A DNA stretch of 64,000 nt from Adiantum capillus-veneris (lineage: Eukaryota > Streptophyta > Polypodiopsida > Polypodiales > Pteridaceae), in contig CM043958.1 of the NCBI GenBank assembly GCA_014529385.2, forward strand, positions 156,649,293 to 156,713,292, written 5' to 3'. The notes under the pieces are model-generated. The model made no database searches. It was given only the letters and a program-made list of their open reading frames with translations, and had not been told where the DNA came from. The translations under genes were made by a program, and so were the position numbers. Shown one piece after another: positions 14,422-25,870 of the stretch. Each line of letters opens with the position of its first letter. Position 1 is the first letter of the stretch.

Positions 14422-16471
14422 GAGTTACACAGACACGAAATAGTGAAGGAAATAGTTTGATTAATTCAAAAGTTTTTTAGGGTTACAAAAATTTGGCTTA
14501 TATACAATTCCTCCTTCGAGGCTCGTTCCCACCAAAAATGATCTCTTAACCCTTACAAAATATCCTGCTTCTCATCAAAAGTAAAGAATGCAAAAGTGGT
14601 GTAGCTTTCCGTGTTCAGCCGGCAACAATCATTTTTGCCCTTGTATTAAGAGATTAGATTGACTAATGAGAGTATTGACGGTCCGTTGAATGTAGACTTT
14701 TTTCTTCCACACTTAAGTGAGACCACACAAACCATATTTCTCTCACAATATCACTGACACATAAGGAGGCTGGACTCCTTGAGGATTCACATGCAAAGCT
14801 AGGTCCGTATGTATCAAATTGGTTGAATACACAAATGCAAGTCCCTATCGACCTTCTTCACAAAGGCTTGTTTTAGAAAACCAACAAATGAGAATTGAGC
14901 GGAATAAAATTATCAAGTTGGGAAAGAGTCTGAAGACTTGTGTTTGGTCACCATATGTTCTTGTAGCAATCAAAAAAGAGAGCTACAAAGTTGATATTGC
15001 GTTGGATCTTGAGCAAAGCAATGCATTTTTGAGTCTAATTCTAGCCTTGCTACATTTTACTCACTTCAATCATGGTAAGCTTGGTTGGCATACTTATTTT
15101 CAAGGTTCAACTTTTCCTCTTTGGATGGGGCCAACTAAAAGTTAAAATTAATCACTTATGTTGCCCTTGCAAATCATTATATTAACTTACTCCACACTGG
15201 TCAATTAGCTATCATCCATCTATGTGAAGGGCGTTGGATGTAAATCAATATCTTGTATCATCTAACTTATGTGAAGCACCTATAGTACATTGTAACGCTG
15301 CTAGCTTTGGAGATCAAAGATTAAGATTAATTTTTTTCCAATGTGTTGAAACTAGCTAGAATGTTCTTATTGCTCACCTTCTGTCAGCTTCTTGCTACAT
15401 ACATAGCTAATTGAATTGCCCTTAGCCAGCTGCATGTAAAAGGCAGTAAAGGCCCCTCCCTTTCTTGACACAAGGCAATTTGCTCAGTGTTGACGCTAGC
15501 AATGTTTGAGCCACAAAGGAAGGTAGAAAAATGATTGAAAAATGTTACAACTGCTTGAATGTTGAAACACCTTTCGTCCCTAACACTGCATTAATTCTTG
15601 AAAGACGACGTACACTGTAATTATTTGTACCCCAGCCCATGGTCATGCATGCAGGAAGTCTTGAAAACGGAGAGCATTTTCACATGGAACTTTGGATAGC
15701 TTACCATATAGTAAAATATATATAATTGCTAGAGGTTTGGCTAGTTTCAATACACACATCTAGCAATAGTGCAAGCTAGCAAGCGTGAGAATACAATACT
15801 CCTAGATGCCTCAAGTAGCAATATTCTTATTATATAGGAACTTAAATAGCCATATGGTAAGATTATTGCTAGATGGATCGGCAGAGCTTATAACTTACTA
15901 GTTTAAGATGTGGGTTGAAACTAGTAAGCCATCTAGCAGGTTCAAGAGCATAGAGAAAGGACTAATGAAGAGAGGTAGATTCCCGAGGTTGATGGGTTGA
16001 ACGTATCTTATGCGCATTCCAAATGACAGATGACATGCAAAAGGGTTTGATACACAAAATTTGCACACTCTTTAAGATAGAAATCAATTGTCTTAACAAA
16101 AGTTCATGATGTAACGGCAGGACTGAACAACCCTAACCTTCAAAGACCGAAATAAAAAAGACTGTGAGAAACTCTATCTCGTAGCCAATAAACATAGAGA
16201 TAAGACAAACCCCTTGCAATACATCTGAGTTCTATCATAATAGCTACAAGACAATCTGAATTATCTTTAGCTATTCTAGTTACATGCATATCAGGCTTCA
16301 AGAAAACTTCAAATGTTAGCAAATAGCCAATATCATCGAAATGTATTTGGGCAATGAATTCCCAAGTTCACAGCACAAAACTGAGAAAAATCTTAAAAAT
16401 CTGCAAACTTATGCCATCGCCGAGATACACTGCTGACAATTGCAAGATCGGATGGAGCTGCAAGACAAGAT
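12894..16471. other. mostly unassigned stretch with microsatellites
   Basis: About 3.6 kb with no gene I can support. It contains a GT tract (13,520-13,544), a G14 run (13,553-13,566) and TC tracts (13,645-13,688; 14,380-14,418). A plus-strand frame of 108 codons at 14,819-15,145 has no recognisable motif and is left unassigned. Confidence 0.5.
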
Positions 16472-16698
16472 TGTTACCATATACATGTGGTAGTGATGTG
16501 TGTGAACACACTAGGACCGTCGGGGTATTTTTTCCCTCTTTAGGAGGTTTTTCCCCCCGAGCATTGTATATACTCCCATCACTCTAGGGCTATCTATCTT
16601 TCCATTGCACACTAAGTAACACACTCTCTATTGTGTGCCTTGAGCTTCCTTCGTCTTCTCCAAGCTATGTGTGTTTCTCTGCAACCCTAATTCCAACA
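16472..16698 (+). repeat. copia 5' LTR
   Basis: A 227-bp repeat starting TGTTACC and ending ACA. Compared with the 3' LTR it has 10 extra bases (CCTTCGTCTT region near 16,648) and about six substitutions. Confidence 0.93.
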
Positions 16699-16700
16699 AT

Positions 16701-16712
16701 TGGTATCAGATC
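16701..16712 (+). promoter_or_regulatory. copia primer-binding site
   Basis: TGGTATCAGATC starts two bases after the 5' LTR and matches the start of the plant initiator tRNA-Met primer site (TGGTATCAGAGC). Confidence 0.85.
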
Positions 16713-17058
16713 AGGTTGCGTCCTCCCAGGCTTAGTCGCCAGCTGCTCTAGCACACGCCTGCTCACTTTCTCCGATTTCAGTGAGCTTTGGCAAGCGTTC
16801 GCAGGTCGACAAATTCTTCGGATAGGCTCGAAGAGCATGGTCTGCTCAAATTTCAGATTCGGGCTCATTTTGGCCTCCGTTTCCACTATAGGCAGGTCTA
16901 CACAGGCAATTTCGTCATTTTGTGCAAAATTTGTCAGAGCCGATTTCTGCATAGCAGGTGCCTTACAGTCTTCTACGGCTTGTGCTATGTAGCACGTGTT
17001 GTTCCCGCTCTGTTTCTCCTATTTTCGGGCAGTTTTCACATGAGGTGCAGCATTTACC

Positions 17059-17643
17059 ATGGCTGACAACAACAACACAGATGTGTTCAAGATGTTTGCT
17101 GATGAGGACAGGTTGGATGGGGACAATTACCCTATGTGGGCTTATATGATGCAACACGTTTTTGTGTCAAAGGGCGTCTCGAATATTGTGCAGGGCATTG
17201 ATGTACGTCCTGGTTCTGAGGATGTAGGCGATGTTGAGGATGTTGCAGGTCTTGCTGCAAGGATTGCTGCTATTAGAGTTGTTTTGCCTACGGCAGAACA
17301 AGCTCGTTGGGATGTTAAGGATGCGCAGGCTCACGCATTGATTGCATTGTCTGTGAAGCGCACCATTGTTCCTCACATCCGTTCAGCAAAATCTGCAAAA
17401 CAGGCTTGGGATATTTTGGCTAGTCTTTATGCAAGTTGCAATGAGGCTAAAATTGCTTTGTTGGGTAAAGAGCTGGAGTCGAATATTATGCATGAGGAAG
17501 ATGATATGGACACTTTCCTTGCTAGTGTCAAGGATATCAATGAGCAACTTATTTTTGCTAGAGAAGTCATTTCAGAGAGTTCCCTTGTGCAGACTGTTCT
17601 TGATGCCTTATCAGATTCTTACCAGACTTTTGCTAGTACTTAG
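17059..17643 (+). pseudogene. copia gag, first part (UBN2-type)
   Basis: The gag of the copia element opens with an ATG at 17,059 and runs 194 codons to a TAG at 17,641. It encodes the capsid-like UBN2/retrotran_gag type domain: an N-terminal YPMWAYMMQHVF motif (W-x-W-like), a helical core with AKQAWDILASLYAS, and a C-terminal region ending in DSYQTFAST. The frame continues directly past the TAG into the zinc-knuckle part (RLMTQENPEV), so the stop is a point mutation and not the natural end. Confidence 0.85.
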
Positions 17644-17649
17644 AGACTT

Positions 17650-19023
17650 ATGACCCAAGAAAATCCAGAAGTTGTCAAGTTTGATGCATTATGCACATTG
17701 TTGTTGCAAGAGTCACTTTCCAAAAAAAACAGGACTAGACAGCGTGGAGTTGAACAGGCTTTTATTACTTCTCAAAGAAAGGGTGGTAACAGCAATGCAA
17801 CCACTTCTTATGGTTCTGCTACGAGTGGAAAAACTTCTATTCATAATGCTTCTGCTGGCAGCACTTCGTCTGGCAATTCTGGTGATAAGGGCAAAAAGAA
17901 GATGTGTTGCCATTATTGTAAAACTAATGATCACTTGATCAAGTCGTGTCCTAAGTTGAAGGCAAAAGAGGCTAAGAAGAAAGAGGGTGGTTCCACTGCA
18001 AATGCTGGTTCCACTACAAATGCAGCCATTGTTGAGTCTTCTGTGAAAGGAGACTGTGTTGCTGATGTTGATGCAGAATGGGCTTTTAGCGCAGAGTGTA
18101 CTTACAACCCTGCTGTCCATGATGCATGTTTGTCACTTGCTGCAAATTCACATGTGTGGTATTTTGACAATGGTGCTACAAAGCACATTACCTCACATCG
18201 GGAATTGTTCACCTCTCTCGAGTATGTCCTTCATGGGAATTCTATCACTTGTGTCAATAATGCCTCTTATCCAGTTCAGGGAGTTGGAAATATTGTGCTC
18301 ACTGCTGCTAATGGAAGTTCTTTCACACTTGTTGATGCACTTGTTGTACCTGGGATCAAGAGGAATCTCTTGTCTGTATCCGCACTTGCTAGACTAGAAC
18401 TTGTAGTCAAATTTGTGGATGACAGATGTACAGTTCATGATCTCAGTTTTGGTGATGAAATTGTTGCATCTGGCCTTTTGTGTCGTGGGCTGTATAAGGT
18501 CACTTTGTATGACAAGTGTGGACAAAATTTTACAAATTTTGTTGGAGATTCAAGGGCTATTTCAGATATAAAACTTTGGCATGCACATTTTGGTCATCTG
18601 GATTTTGCCAGTTTGCTGCATTTGCAAAAATCTGATATGGTTGCTTCTTTGTCGCCTCTTGAATTACCTGTCAAACATGTTTGTGAAGGCTGTATTTTGG
18701 GTAAGATGCAGCGTTCTAAGTTTCCAAAGGATGGTTCAGTTCGAGCCACATGCAGGTTGCAGCTTGTGCATAGTGATGTTTGTGGACCCATGCAAACTCC
18801 GTCCTTGGGCAATTACATGTACTTCGTGACTTTCATTGATGATTACTCCAGGCATGCATGGGTATTCCCGCTTAAAGCGAAGTCCGAAATTTTTATGTGC
18901 TTCAAACAATTTCTGGCTATGGCTGAAAATGTCTCGAAATGTACTATGGGCACCCTACATTCCGATCGAGGGGGGAGTATATGTCTCATGAATTTAATGC
19001 CTTTTTGGCTAGTCGTGGGATAA
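17650..19023 (+). pseudogene. copia gag-pol middle: zinc knuckle, protease, integrase start
   Basis: This 457-codon frame continues the gag. A zinc knuckle CCHYCKTNDHLIKSC (CX2CX4HX4C) lies at about residue 85. The protease motif reads WYFDNGATKHIT near residue 170; family members have D-S/T-G-A, so the second active-site residue is Asn here although the catalytic Asp is kept. A GAG-pre-integrase domain follows (WHAHFGHLDFASL with CEGCILGKMQ), then the integrase core with the first acidic residue in VHSDVCGPM and the second in TLHSDRGG. The frame is lost in a run of six G at about 18,969, where one G is missing, and the frame ends at 19,023. Confidence 0.9.
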
Positions 19024-19530
19024 AACACCAATGTACAGTGCCTTATACACCTCAGCAAAATGGTGTTGCTGAGAGGAAAAACAGGTCCCTGACGAAAATG
19101 GCACGATGTATGGTCAAAAGTCAAGCTTTACCGCATTCTTTTTGGCTTGAGGCCATCATGTGTGCCACTTATGTACTAAACAGGTGTCCTACGAAAGCTT
19201 TGCAGTCTATTACTCCATATGAAGTATGGCATGATAGAAAGCCTTCTATTGAGCACATGCGTGTTTTTGGTTGTTTGGCATATGCTTTGGTGCCACAAAC
19301 ACGGTGCAGAAAATTGGATGATAAGGCTGTGAAATGTATTTTTGTTGGTTATAGTGTTGAAAGCAAAGGTTACAGGTTGTATCATCCGCAAACAAAACAT
19401 ATTCTGGTTGCATGGGATGAAGTGTTTGTGGAAGATTCTGTTCAGCCCTTGCTGTCATGTACTAGAGACAGTAATGTAAGCTCACAGGACATTTATGACA
19501 CTTTGTTGCCTCTTTTCAGTGGTGGAAAAT
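18939..19530 (+). pseudogene. copia integrase, second part
   Basis: After the frameshift the integrase continues in another frame: EYMSHEFNAFLASRGI, then YTPQQNGVAERKNRSL containing the third catalytic residue (the Glu of the DDE triad), then the copia-specific C-terminal part with FGCLAYALVP and KCIFVGYS. The real reading stops making copia sense at about 19,530, where an inverted segment begins. Confidence 0.88.
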
Positions 19531-20096
19531 GCACAGTAGTCATACGAAAAGTGGGAGCAAAAGTCTCTTAATAATCTATGCCTTTTTGTTGTGCATAACC
19601 TTTCGCAACAAGTCGAGCCTTATGGCGATCGATCTCACCATCCGGCTTGCGTTTCAACTTGTAAATCCACTTCGTACCAATGGCCTTTTTGCCGGGAGGC
19701 AAATCACATAAAGTCCATGTGTCATTTTCTATAAGTGCATCGTATTCTAATTGCACGGCAGCCATCCAATTTTTTGAATTATGTGCTTCATCAAAAGAGA
19801 GAGGCTCCTCAACATCATGTAAGCTAGACATAGCCAAAGCATAACAATCTGATACATAAGATGCATGGCGAGAGCCTGAACGAGTACAACTAGACAAAGG
19901 TGCATCCAATTTATTGTCATACAAAGTGTGCACCAGCCATTTTGGCATACCTCTAGCCTACTCATTTTCAGCCCTTTCCTCATCAAGTACATCATGTACA
20001 TCTGCATTAGTAATAGGCTGATCTATAACATTTTCAGAAACCCCGATAGGCTGTACATTTGCCTCATTCAAAATTACATTCGTATTTCTATGTGCA
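19531..20096 (-). pseudogene. inverted copia segment: N-terminal reverse transcriptase
   Basis: This segment reads as copia polyprotein only on the minus strand, opposite to the rest of the element. From 20,096 downward it gives the linker before reverse transcriptase, an in-frame TAG, MPKWLVHTLYD, then NWMAAVQLEYDALIENDTW, GTKWIYKLKRKPDG and HKARLVAKGYAQQKGIDY, and finally an ETFAP-like motif after a TAA. These are the first conserved blocks of copia reverse transcriptase. The plus-strand reading resumes with the next block at about 20,098. The breakpoints coincide with an 8-bp inverted repeat (AATGCACA near 19,527 and TGTGCATT near 20,091). Confidence 0.9.
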
Positions 20097-20540
20097 TTGG
20101 CAGCTCATTTTGGTTGGGATGTACATCAATCAGACATTGTTAGTGCTTTCTTGAATAGTGACATATTTGAGGAAGTTTATGTAACACAGCCTCGCGGTTT
20201 TGTCATAAAAGGACAAGAGGACAAAGTGTGCAAATGTAAGAAGGCTTTGTATAGGTTGAAGCAATCTTCTCGTGCTTGGTATGAGAAAGCTGACACTCAT
20301 TTGGTTAAACGAGTCTTTCGTAACAGTCCAATAGAAAGCACATTGTATGTAAAGTGTGAGGGTGATGTACTTCTCATTGTGGTTCTTTATGTCGATGATT
20401 GGCTGATCACTGGACCAAATGAGAGACATATATTTAAGGATGATTTGAATGCTACTTTCAAGATGAAAGATTTGGGTTTGTTGCATCATTACTTGGGTAT
20501 ACAGTTTAAGCAGTGTGATGGTGGTATTGCCTTGTGTTAG
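20097..20540 (+). pseudogene. copia reverse transcriptase, catalytic part
   Basis: The plus-strand reading resumes with AHFGWDVHQSDIVSAFLN, which holds the first catalytic Asp, then CKKALYRLKQSSRAWYE and the catalytic LYVDDWLITG (copia YVDD box). The frame ends at a TAG at 20,538-20,540 that interrupts an otherwise continuous reading (GIALC stop KSYIETLL). A CAG to TAG change would explain it, but there is no sister copy in the window to prove this. Confidence 0.9.
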
Positions 20541-21320
20541 AAAAGTTACATAGAGACATTGCTATGTAAGTTTGGACTTGAGGATTGCAAACCTATTGCC
20601 ACTCCCATGGAAACGGGTTTAAAGTTGAGTCTACATGATGCTGGTGATCATGTTGATGTCACTCTTTACCAAACTGTTGTTGGCTGCCTCATTTATGTAT
20701 GCAACACGAGGCCAGATATTCTGTTTGCTGTCTCACAGGCCAGCAGATTTATGCGCAGCCCAGGGTCTAAGAATTGGCAGGCTGTCAAGAGGATTTTCTG
20801 CTACCTTAATGGCACTTTACATCTTGGCTTGTTTTTTTCCAAGGGGGGATCATTGCTGCCAGACTTACATGCTTTTTCGGACTCGGATTGGGCTGGTTGT
20901 TTTGACACGCGAGTGTCCACAAGTGGTTTTTGTTTCATGCTTGGCAGTTCATGTATATCATGGTTGAGCAAGAAGCAACCTACTGTGGCCACTTCTAGTT
21001 GTGAGGCTGAGTACAAGGCAGTCTTCACAGCTACGGTTGAGTGTGTATGGCTCAGACGCCTTATGGTTGATTTGGGTGTTGGACAGGACACTGCCAACAC
21101 TATCTACACTGATAGTCAGAGCGCATTGGCAGTTGCGAGGAACCCAGTTTTTCATGCTCGCACAAAGCACATTGAGGTGCATTACCACTATGTCAAGGAG
21201 AGGCTCTCAACAGGAGAGATCAGCTTGGCTTAGGTGCCAACACAGGACAACCTTGCAGATATTTTCCCAAAGGCATTGTCTCGTGAGAAGCTTAAAGCTT
21301 TCCGCAAAGCTTTGGGCTTA
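20541..21320 (+). pseudogene. copia reverse transcriptase end and RNase H
   Basis: The frame after the TAG encodes the connection domain and RNase H: TRPDILFAVSQASRFM, SDSDWAGCFDTRVSTSGFC, SKKQPTVATSSCEAEY and IYTDSQSALAVARNP, with the expected D, E, D catalytic residues. A TAG at 21,231-21,233 interrupts the last part, and the reading continues as VPTQDNLADIFPKALS up to about 21,320. A purine run just before the 3' LTR (AGAGGGGA, about 21,404) is the likely polypurine tract. Confidence 0.9.
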
Positions 21321-21413
21321 CTCCCCTTTGTGGACTGATCATGTCCTCAGGGCATGGCACTTCCCTTTACTCATGTGCCAGCTCTAGTTCACCGCATCAC
21401 TCCAGAGGGGATT

Positions 21414-21630
21414 TGTTACCATATACATGTGGTAGTGATGTGTGTGAACACACTAGGACCGATGGGGCATTTTTTCCCTCTTTAGGAGGTTTTTTCCCCC
21501 GAGCATTGTATATACTCCCATCACTCTAGGGCTATCTATCTTTCCATTGCACACTAAGTAACACACTCTCTATTGTGTGCCTTGAGCTTCTCCAAGCTGT
21601 GTGCGTTTCTCTGCAACCCTAATTCCAACA
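21414..21630 (+). repeat. copia 3' LTR
   Basis: A 217-bp repeat, TGTTACC to CCAACA, followed by the target duplication AAGAT. Confidence 0.93.
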
Positions 21631-21635
21631 AAGAT

Positions 21636-22347
21636 CGATATTATAAGCACCAGACTTGCAAGTGAAACCAACTCAGCCTTGTTTGTGTCAAGTATATTCA
21701 AATTTTAGCTATTATTTAAACAAATAACAAACACCAACACGAGTACACCTTGTTACAAATTTAAGAATTTGAGAAATCTCTGTGACCATTAATTTGCAAA
21801 AGGCATGCTAACCAAGTGAATCAATTTCTTTAGGGAATCTAAGACAAGTGCACATAAAAAATTTCTCAAAAAGCCTATTGTAGTTGTAATTAGAATCAGA
21901 CACAATCATATATGATTACAAGTAAACAGGCATATGCAATTTGCAAGAAGTCTACATCAATGAACACGTAGATTGTGAGAGTATCAATCACTAGCTCTTA
22001 AGGAAAGTTGCAAATGATTGCATGCTACATGTACGTCAAATGTGCAATACTTCTAAATTTAGCACAAAAAGTTGTTGAGCCAATGTCAAGGATATGGTTC
22101 TCTAGAACGCGATCATTTACAACAGAGGCATAGAAATATGTAAGAAGTGGATTGTGCCCAATGAATATGGAGTGAGGTGTCCCTTTAGAATGCATTGTTT
22201 GCAGAATATTCTTGCAATTGGCCACAACCAGCAAGAAATGTGTTCTCATGAGCAGACACAAAATGAGGTGACTTTCTAGCGTGTCTTTATCAACTTATCA
22301 AGCAACATACACGTAACACAAACATTTGCCTAGACCTTTGCTTCCTA

Positions 22348-22396
<49 letters not shown>

Positions 22397-22851
22397 CCCA
22401 TTAGAAAGAGAATGGAGTCTAGGAGGACCTCTTTATTTGTCAGCTTAAGGAAGTCAAACCTTTAGTATTAAGAAAATAATCAAAGGACACCTTTTGAATT
22501 CAAACAAGCCAAACGGCTAGTTTATTTGAATTCAAATTTCCCCCCCAAAATGAAATTTAAAATCTAGCGGGTAAAACCATATCATGTAGCATATCTATGG
22601 AAAGAGCTCGATGCATAGATTGCAGATCTATAATCTCCGCTCAAATCGAAGATCATATGTGGGAGTAATGGAAGGCCAAAAATCCACCTCCTTTTTGGGG
22701 GGAAAGTGCATCCTTTGACCACTCTTACACATCTCTTACACACCCACCATTTTTGCACACATGGCATACACCTATTTGTCAAAATGTTAATCACTTCCAT
22801 AAGCTCATGGCAAATAAAGAGGCCCTCCTAGACCCCATCCTCTTCCTAATG

Positions 22852-22893
<42 letters not shown>

Positions 22894-24229
22894 TTAAACA
22901 GAGTCCCAGTTGAGTGCTACAATAGTAATTGAGACTAGTAATCAACACATTAGTCACCAAATTTTCAATGAGGATTCTATACATAACTGAGGCGAAACCT
23001 CGGTAACGAAAAGTATATTTGTAGGTTGCACTAGATTCAATCTTTTTGACTCCTTTGGATACAATAAACCAAGCAAGTTTATGCTATAACCCGATATGAA
23101 TGAACACACAAAAACATTACGACATGATATTTACAAATGGTGATGTTATTGAGATTTTTGGAGGTTTACACGTGGTCATAGGGCCCCAAGATCGGACCGT
23201 CGATCCTTATGTATTCACCTTATATGTGGAGAATTAACTAAGCATGAAGAATATGTCCAAGTATTTCTCCATCTAGAGAATTCGCTTCATAAGCAATTCA
23301 CAGCCTTGCTATTACAAATTCAAGCTGCACTAGAAATAGGTTAGAAAAACATATCAAGCATATGAAACCTATCAAAAAAAAAATTTATTCATGTATGTAG
23401 AAAACAACAATTTAGGAACATTCCAATTGACTTATAACCATGCTTGACTTGATGTAACGACAATCAAGCCATGTTTGATAAGCTCATGCATGCCCCTTGG
23501 GTGGTAATCATTGCACAAGTTTGAATTTGGCACATGACAAGATGAATTCACAAACCAAAACAAAATGCAGATGATTGAATAATCAGATGAGTACCTAGAA
23601 TCTAGAATCTTGTCAGATGCACCAATATGGTTCCAAAGACGTCCAACAATCCTCAACAAATACCTTGCATGCAGATGAAAAAAATCCCACCCGATTGTGT
23701 CTTACGCAACCTCTGAAAAGCTTTGTGCTAAGACAACCTTGTCAAGAGCCTTCGTGGTGTCTCATGGCTATGAAAAATATTTGAGCTTTGGATCCGAGTC
23801 GTGCTTTGTGCTTGATGGGTTAAGTTTGAGGCTTGCTACAAACTGGCTGCTTTCGTTTTTGTTGCACCTTGCATGCCACCTTGACAAATTGATGCCTTGC
23901 CGAACATGGCAAACCTTGACCGTGGGCTACAGCCCTTAATTGGAGAGGGTGCCCAATTTAGGGCCCCACCTTATGAACTCAAAAAATAAAGCTATGGTGG
24001 TATCTACACAGCTTTGGATTCCTAGTCATCAAAATTTGCCAAAGCTGCCTATTCTATGCGGCTCACAAGCATGACCAATCGGGTATGGGGCTCGGCCCTT
24101 GATAGGGGAGGGTGCCCTTGAAATAGGGAACCCAAACCCTTTACTTAAAATAACCATGCAAAATAATGGCAAGCGTGCAAAAGGACAATCGGATTTTTGT
24201 CAATGTCATAGCACCAATGACAATCTTGT
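21636..24229. other. unassigned stretch
   Basis: About 2.6 kb without a supported gene. It contains a TC tract (22,350-22,394) and a CA tract (22,853-22,890). Two similar phrases around 23,930 and 24,095 (GGCT or CGGC, CCTTNATNGG, GAGGGTGCCC) suggest an old internal duplication. No element boundaries were found. Confidence 0.45.
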
Positions 24230-25190
24230 CACTCTTCATGTTCTCATGAAGGACGATTGTATTGCTACTTTGTAAACTTCAAGAAATCCTTTGATATGAT
24301 TCCATGTAGCAATTCGTGGAGAAGGATGGAAGAACTCAAGTGCCAAGTAAGTTTATGCTTATGGTTTCTCGAATCTATGAGAAGATGATATGTCAATTTT
24401 ACACGGAAAGAGGAATCTTTTAAAAAAATCAAAAAAGTTTGCAAGCACTATTGAGGTTAAACAAGGATTTCCATAGTGTCACCAACTCTGTTTGATCTAT
24501 GCATTGATCAATTGGAACAAATGGTAGACTTCATGGAACAATAAGGCATTGTAAAGTGGTTACTATTTGCACTGTGGTAATCAAGCATTTGTTGTATACG
24601 GATTATGTAGTGCTTCTATCACACAATTTAGGCGATGACAAAAGCATATGGTTGTCCTCGAAAAGTTTTGCTTGGCTGATTGTGAATGAACCCAAAACGA
24701 GATCTTGAGCACGAGATAGATGCAAGACATAAACAAGTGGTTTGGGAGATGGGATGCATTACACTTCCTACATAATGCCTCAATAGGCTCCCAAGTGAAA
24801 GAAAGTTTTTCCAATGCCAATGTATTACTGCTTGGGAGGAATCAGGTGGATCTTGCTTCATACACTAGACCCATATTGCAACTAACTACAAACCATGTTT
24901 TACTTGGAAAGAGAAAACCGTACTCGTCCTTATATACTTGAGCATATTCCCTTGTCGATGATACAAACTATTGTGGCCATTTGACTTAGCTCCCACTCCC
25001 TTCGATACAAGACGGATCATTGGGGGCCATGCAAAAGAGGCAAATTGATTGTGCACATTATGCTCACTACAAGTTTAAGAGTGCGAGTACCAAACACTCC
25101 TAGAGTGCTCAATTGTTGCTCACATCACATCTTGCGTCCCTCATATTTTTAGATGCCACGACTTAGGCCTACATACTTTCCCCTCCCAAC
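24230..25190 (+). pseudogene. LINE (non-LTR) reverse transcriptase remnant
   Basis: Plus-strand readings in changing frames give the sequence pattern of a plant LINE reverse transcriptase: a VNFKKSFDMIP motif near 24,270, a VSPTLFDLCIDQLE motif near 24,480 and YTDYVVLLSHNLGD near 24,600, where the catalytic YADD-type box has become YTDY. The sense continues with weaker similarity to about 25,190. Stops and frame changes are frequent, so it is an old fragment. CACTA element A is inserted ten bases or so after it, at 25,201. Confidence 0.65.
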
Positions 25191-25247
25191 CACATTGTGG
25201 CACTACAAGAGGCTATTCATATTAGCGACGCTCAAAAACAAATTTCC

Positions 25248-25307
25248 CGGCGTCGCTATGAGCGTCGCAAATTTACTTGTAAATTTGCGACGCTCATAGC
25301 AACGCCG
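25248..25307. repeat. 60-bp subterminal hairpin of element A
   Basis: Two 29-bp arms, one mismatch apart, are separated by two bases. Left arm begins CGGCGTCGCTATGAGCG and the right arm ends CGCTCATAGCAACGCCG. The arms consist of the same CGTCGCTAT-type motif found throughout the element ends, so it is probably a paired set of transposase-binding sites. Confidence 0.9.
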
Positions 25308-25337
25308 ACTGGGCTAAAAAAATAACAGAGAGCGCCC

Positions 25338-25366
25338 AAAAACTCAGATCTCAGATCTGAGTTTTT
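25338..25366. repeat. 29-bp palindrome conserved in family A termini
   Basis: AAAAACTCAGATCT is followed after one base by its complement AGATCTGAGTTTTT. The same palindrome with small changes lies at 54,533-54,560 in A2 and at 58,442-58,470 in the duplicated terminus, always about 130-190 bp from the transposon end. Confidence 0.9.
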
Positions 25367-25395
25367 CGGCGCCCTCAAGCAAGGAGCAGGTAACG

Positions 25396-25500
<105 letters not shown>

Positions 25501-25562
25501 AGAGGAAGGAGAGCCAGGTATGCTCCTTCCCTCTCCTCACTCTCATGTTCCCTTGCCCTCTT

Positions 25563-25597
<35 letters not shown>

Positions 25598-25604
25598 TAG
25601 TGTT

Positions 25605-25646
<42 letters not shown>

Positions 25647-25682
25647 AACATAAACAAAAACGCACGCGCACATACATAAACA

Positions 25683-25870
25683 AAGAATGCACACACACAT
25701 TGAGAGAGGAAAAGAGAGAGAGAGCATGCATAAACAAAAAACGCACACATTGAGAGAGGAAAAGAGAGAGAGAGAACATGCATAAACAAAAAACGCACAC
25801 ATTGAGAGAGGAAAAGAGAGCGAAAACATGCATAAACAAAAAAACGCACACACATTGAGAGAGAAAGAGA
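25683..25870. repeat. minisatellite of about 51 bp units
   Basis: Units beginning TGAGAGAGGAAAAGAGAG and containing CATGCATAAACAAAAAACGCAC start at 25,701, 25,751, 25,803 and 25,856. A2 and its duplicate carry only about one unit at the matching place, so the copy number differs between elements. Long frames predicted here are repeat artefacts. Confidence 0.9.

Larger units (their letters stand above)
16472..21630 (+). mobile_element. Ty1/copia LTR retrotransposon, complete but inactivated
   Basis: This 5159-bp element is bounded by LTRs beginning TGTTACC and ending CCAACA. The 5-bp direct repeat AAGAT lies immediately outside both ends (16,467-16,471 and 21,631-21,635). Domain order is gag, zinc knuckle, protease, GAG-pre-integrase, integrase, reverse transcriptase and RNase H, which is the copia order. 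The LTRs differ by about six substitutions and one 10-bp indel over some 217 aligned bases. Despite that similarity the coding region carries several TAG stops, a frameshift in a G run near 18,970, and an inversion of 19.53-20.10 kb that reverses part of the reverse transcriptase. It cannot make a functional polyprotein. Confidence 0.95.

Noticed and set aside
14819-15145. 108-codon plus-strand frame
   Set aside because: No recognisable motif and no supporting neighbours; the length is within chance expectation for AT-rich sequence.
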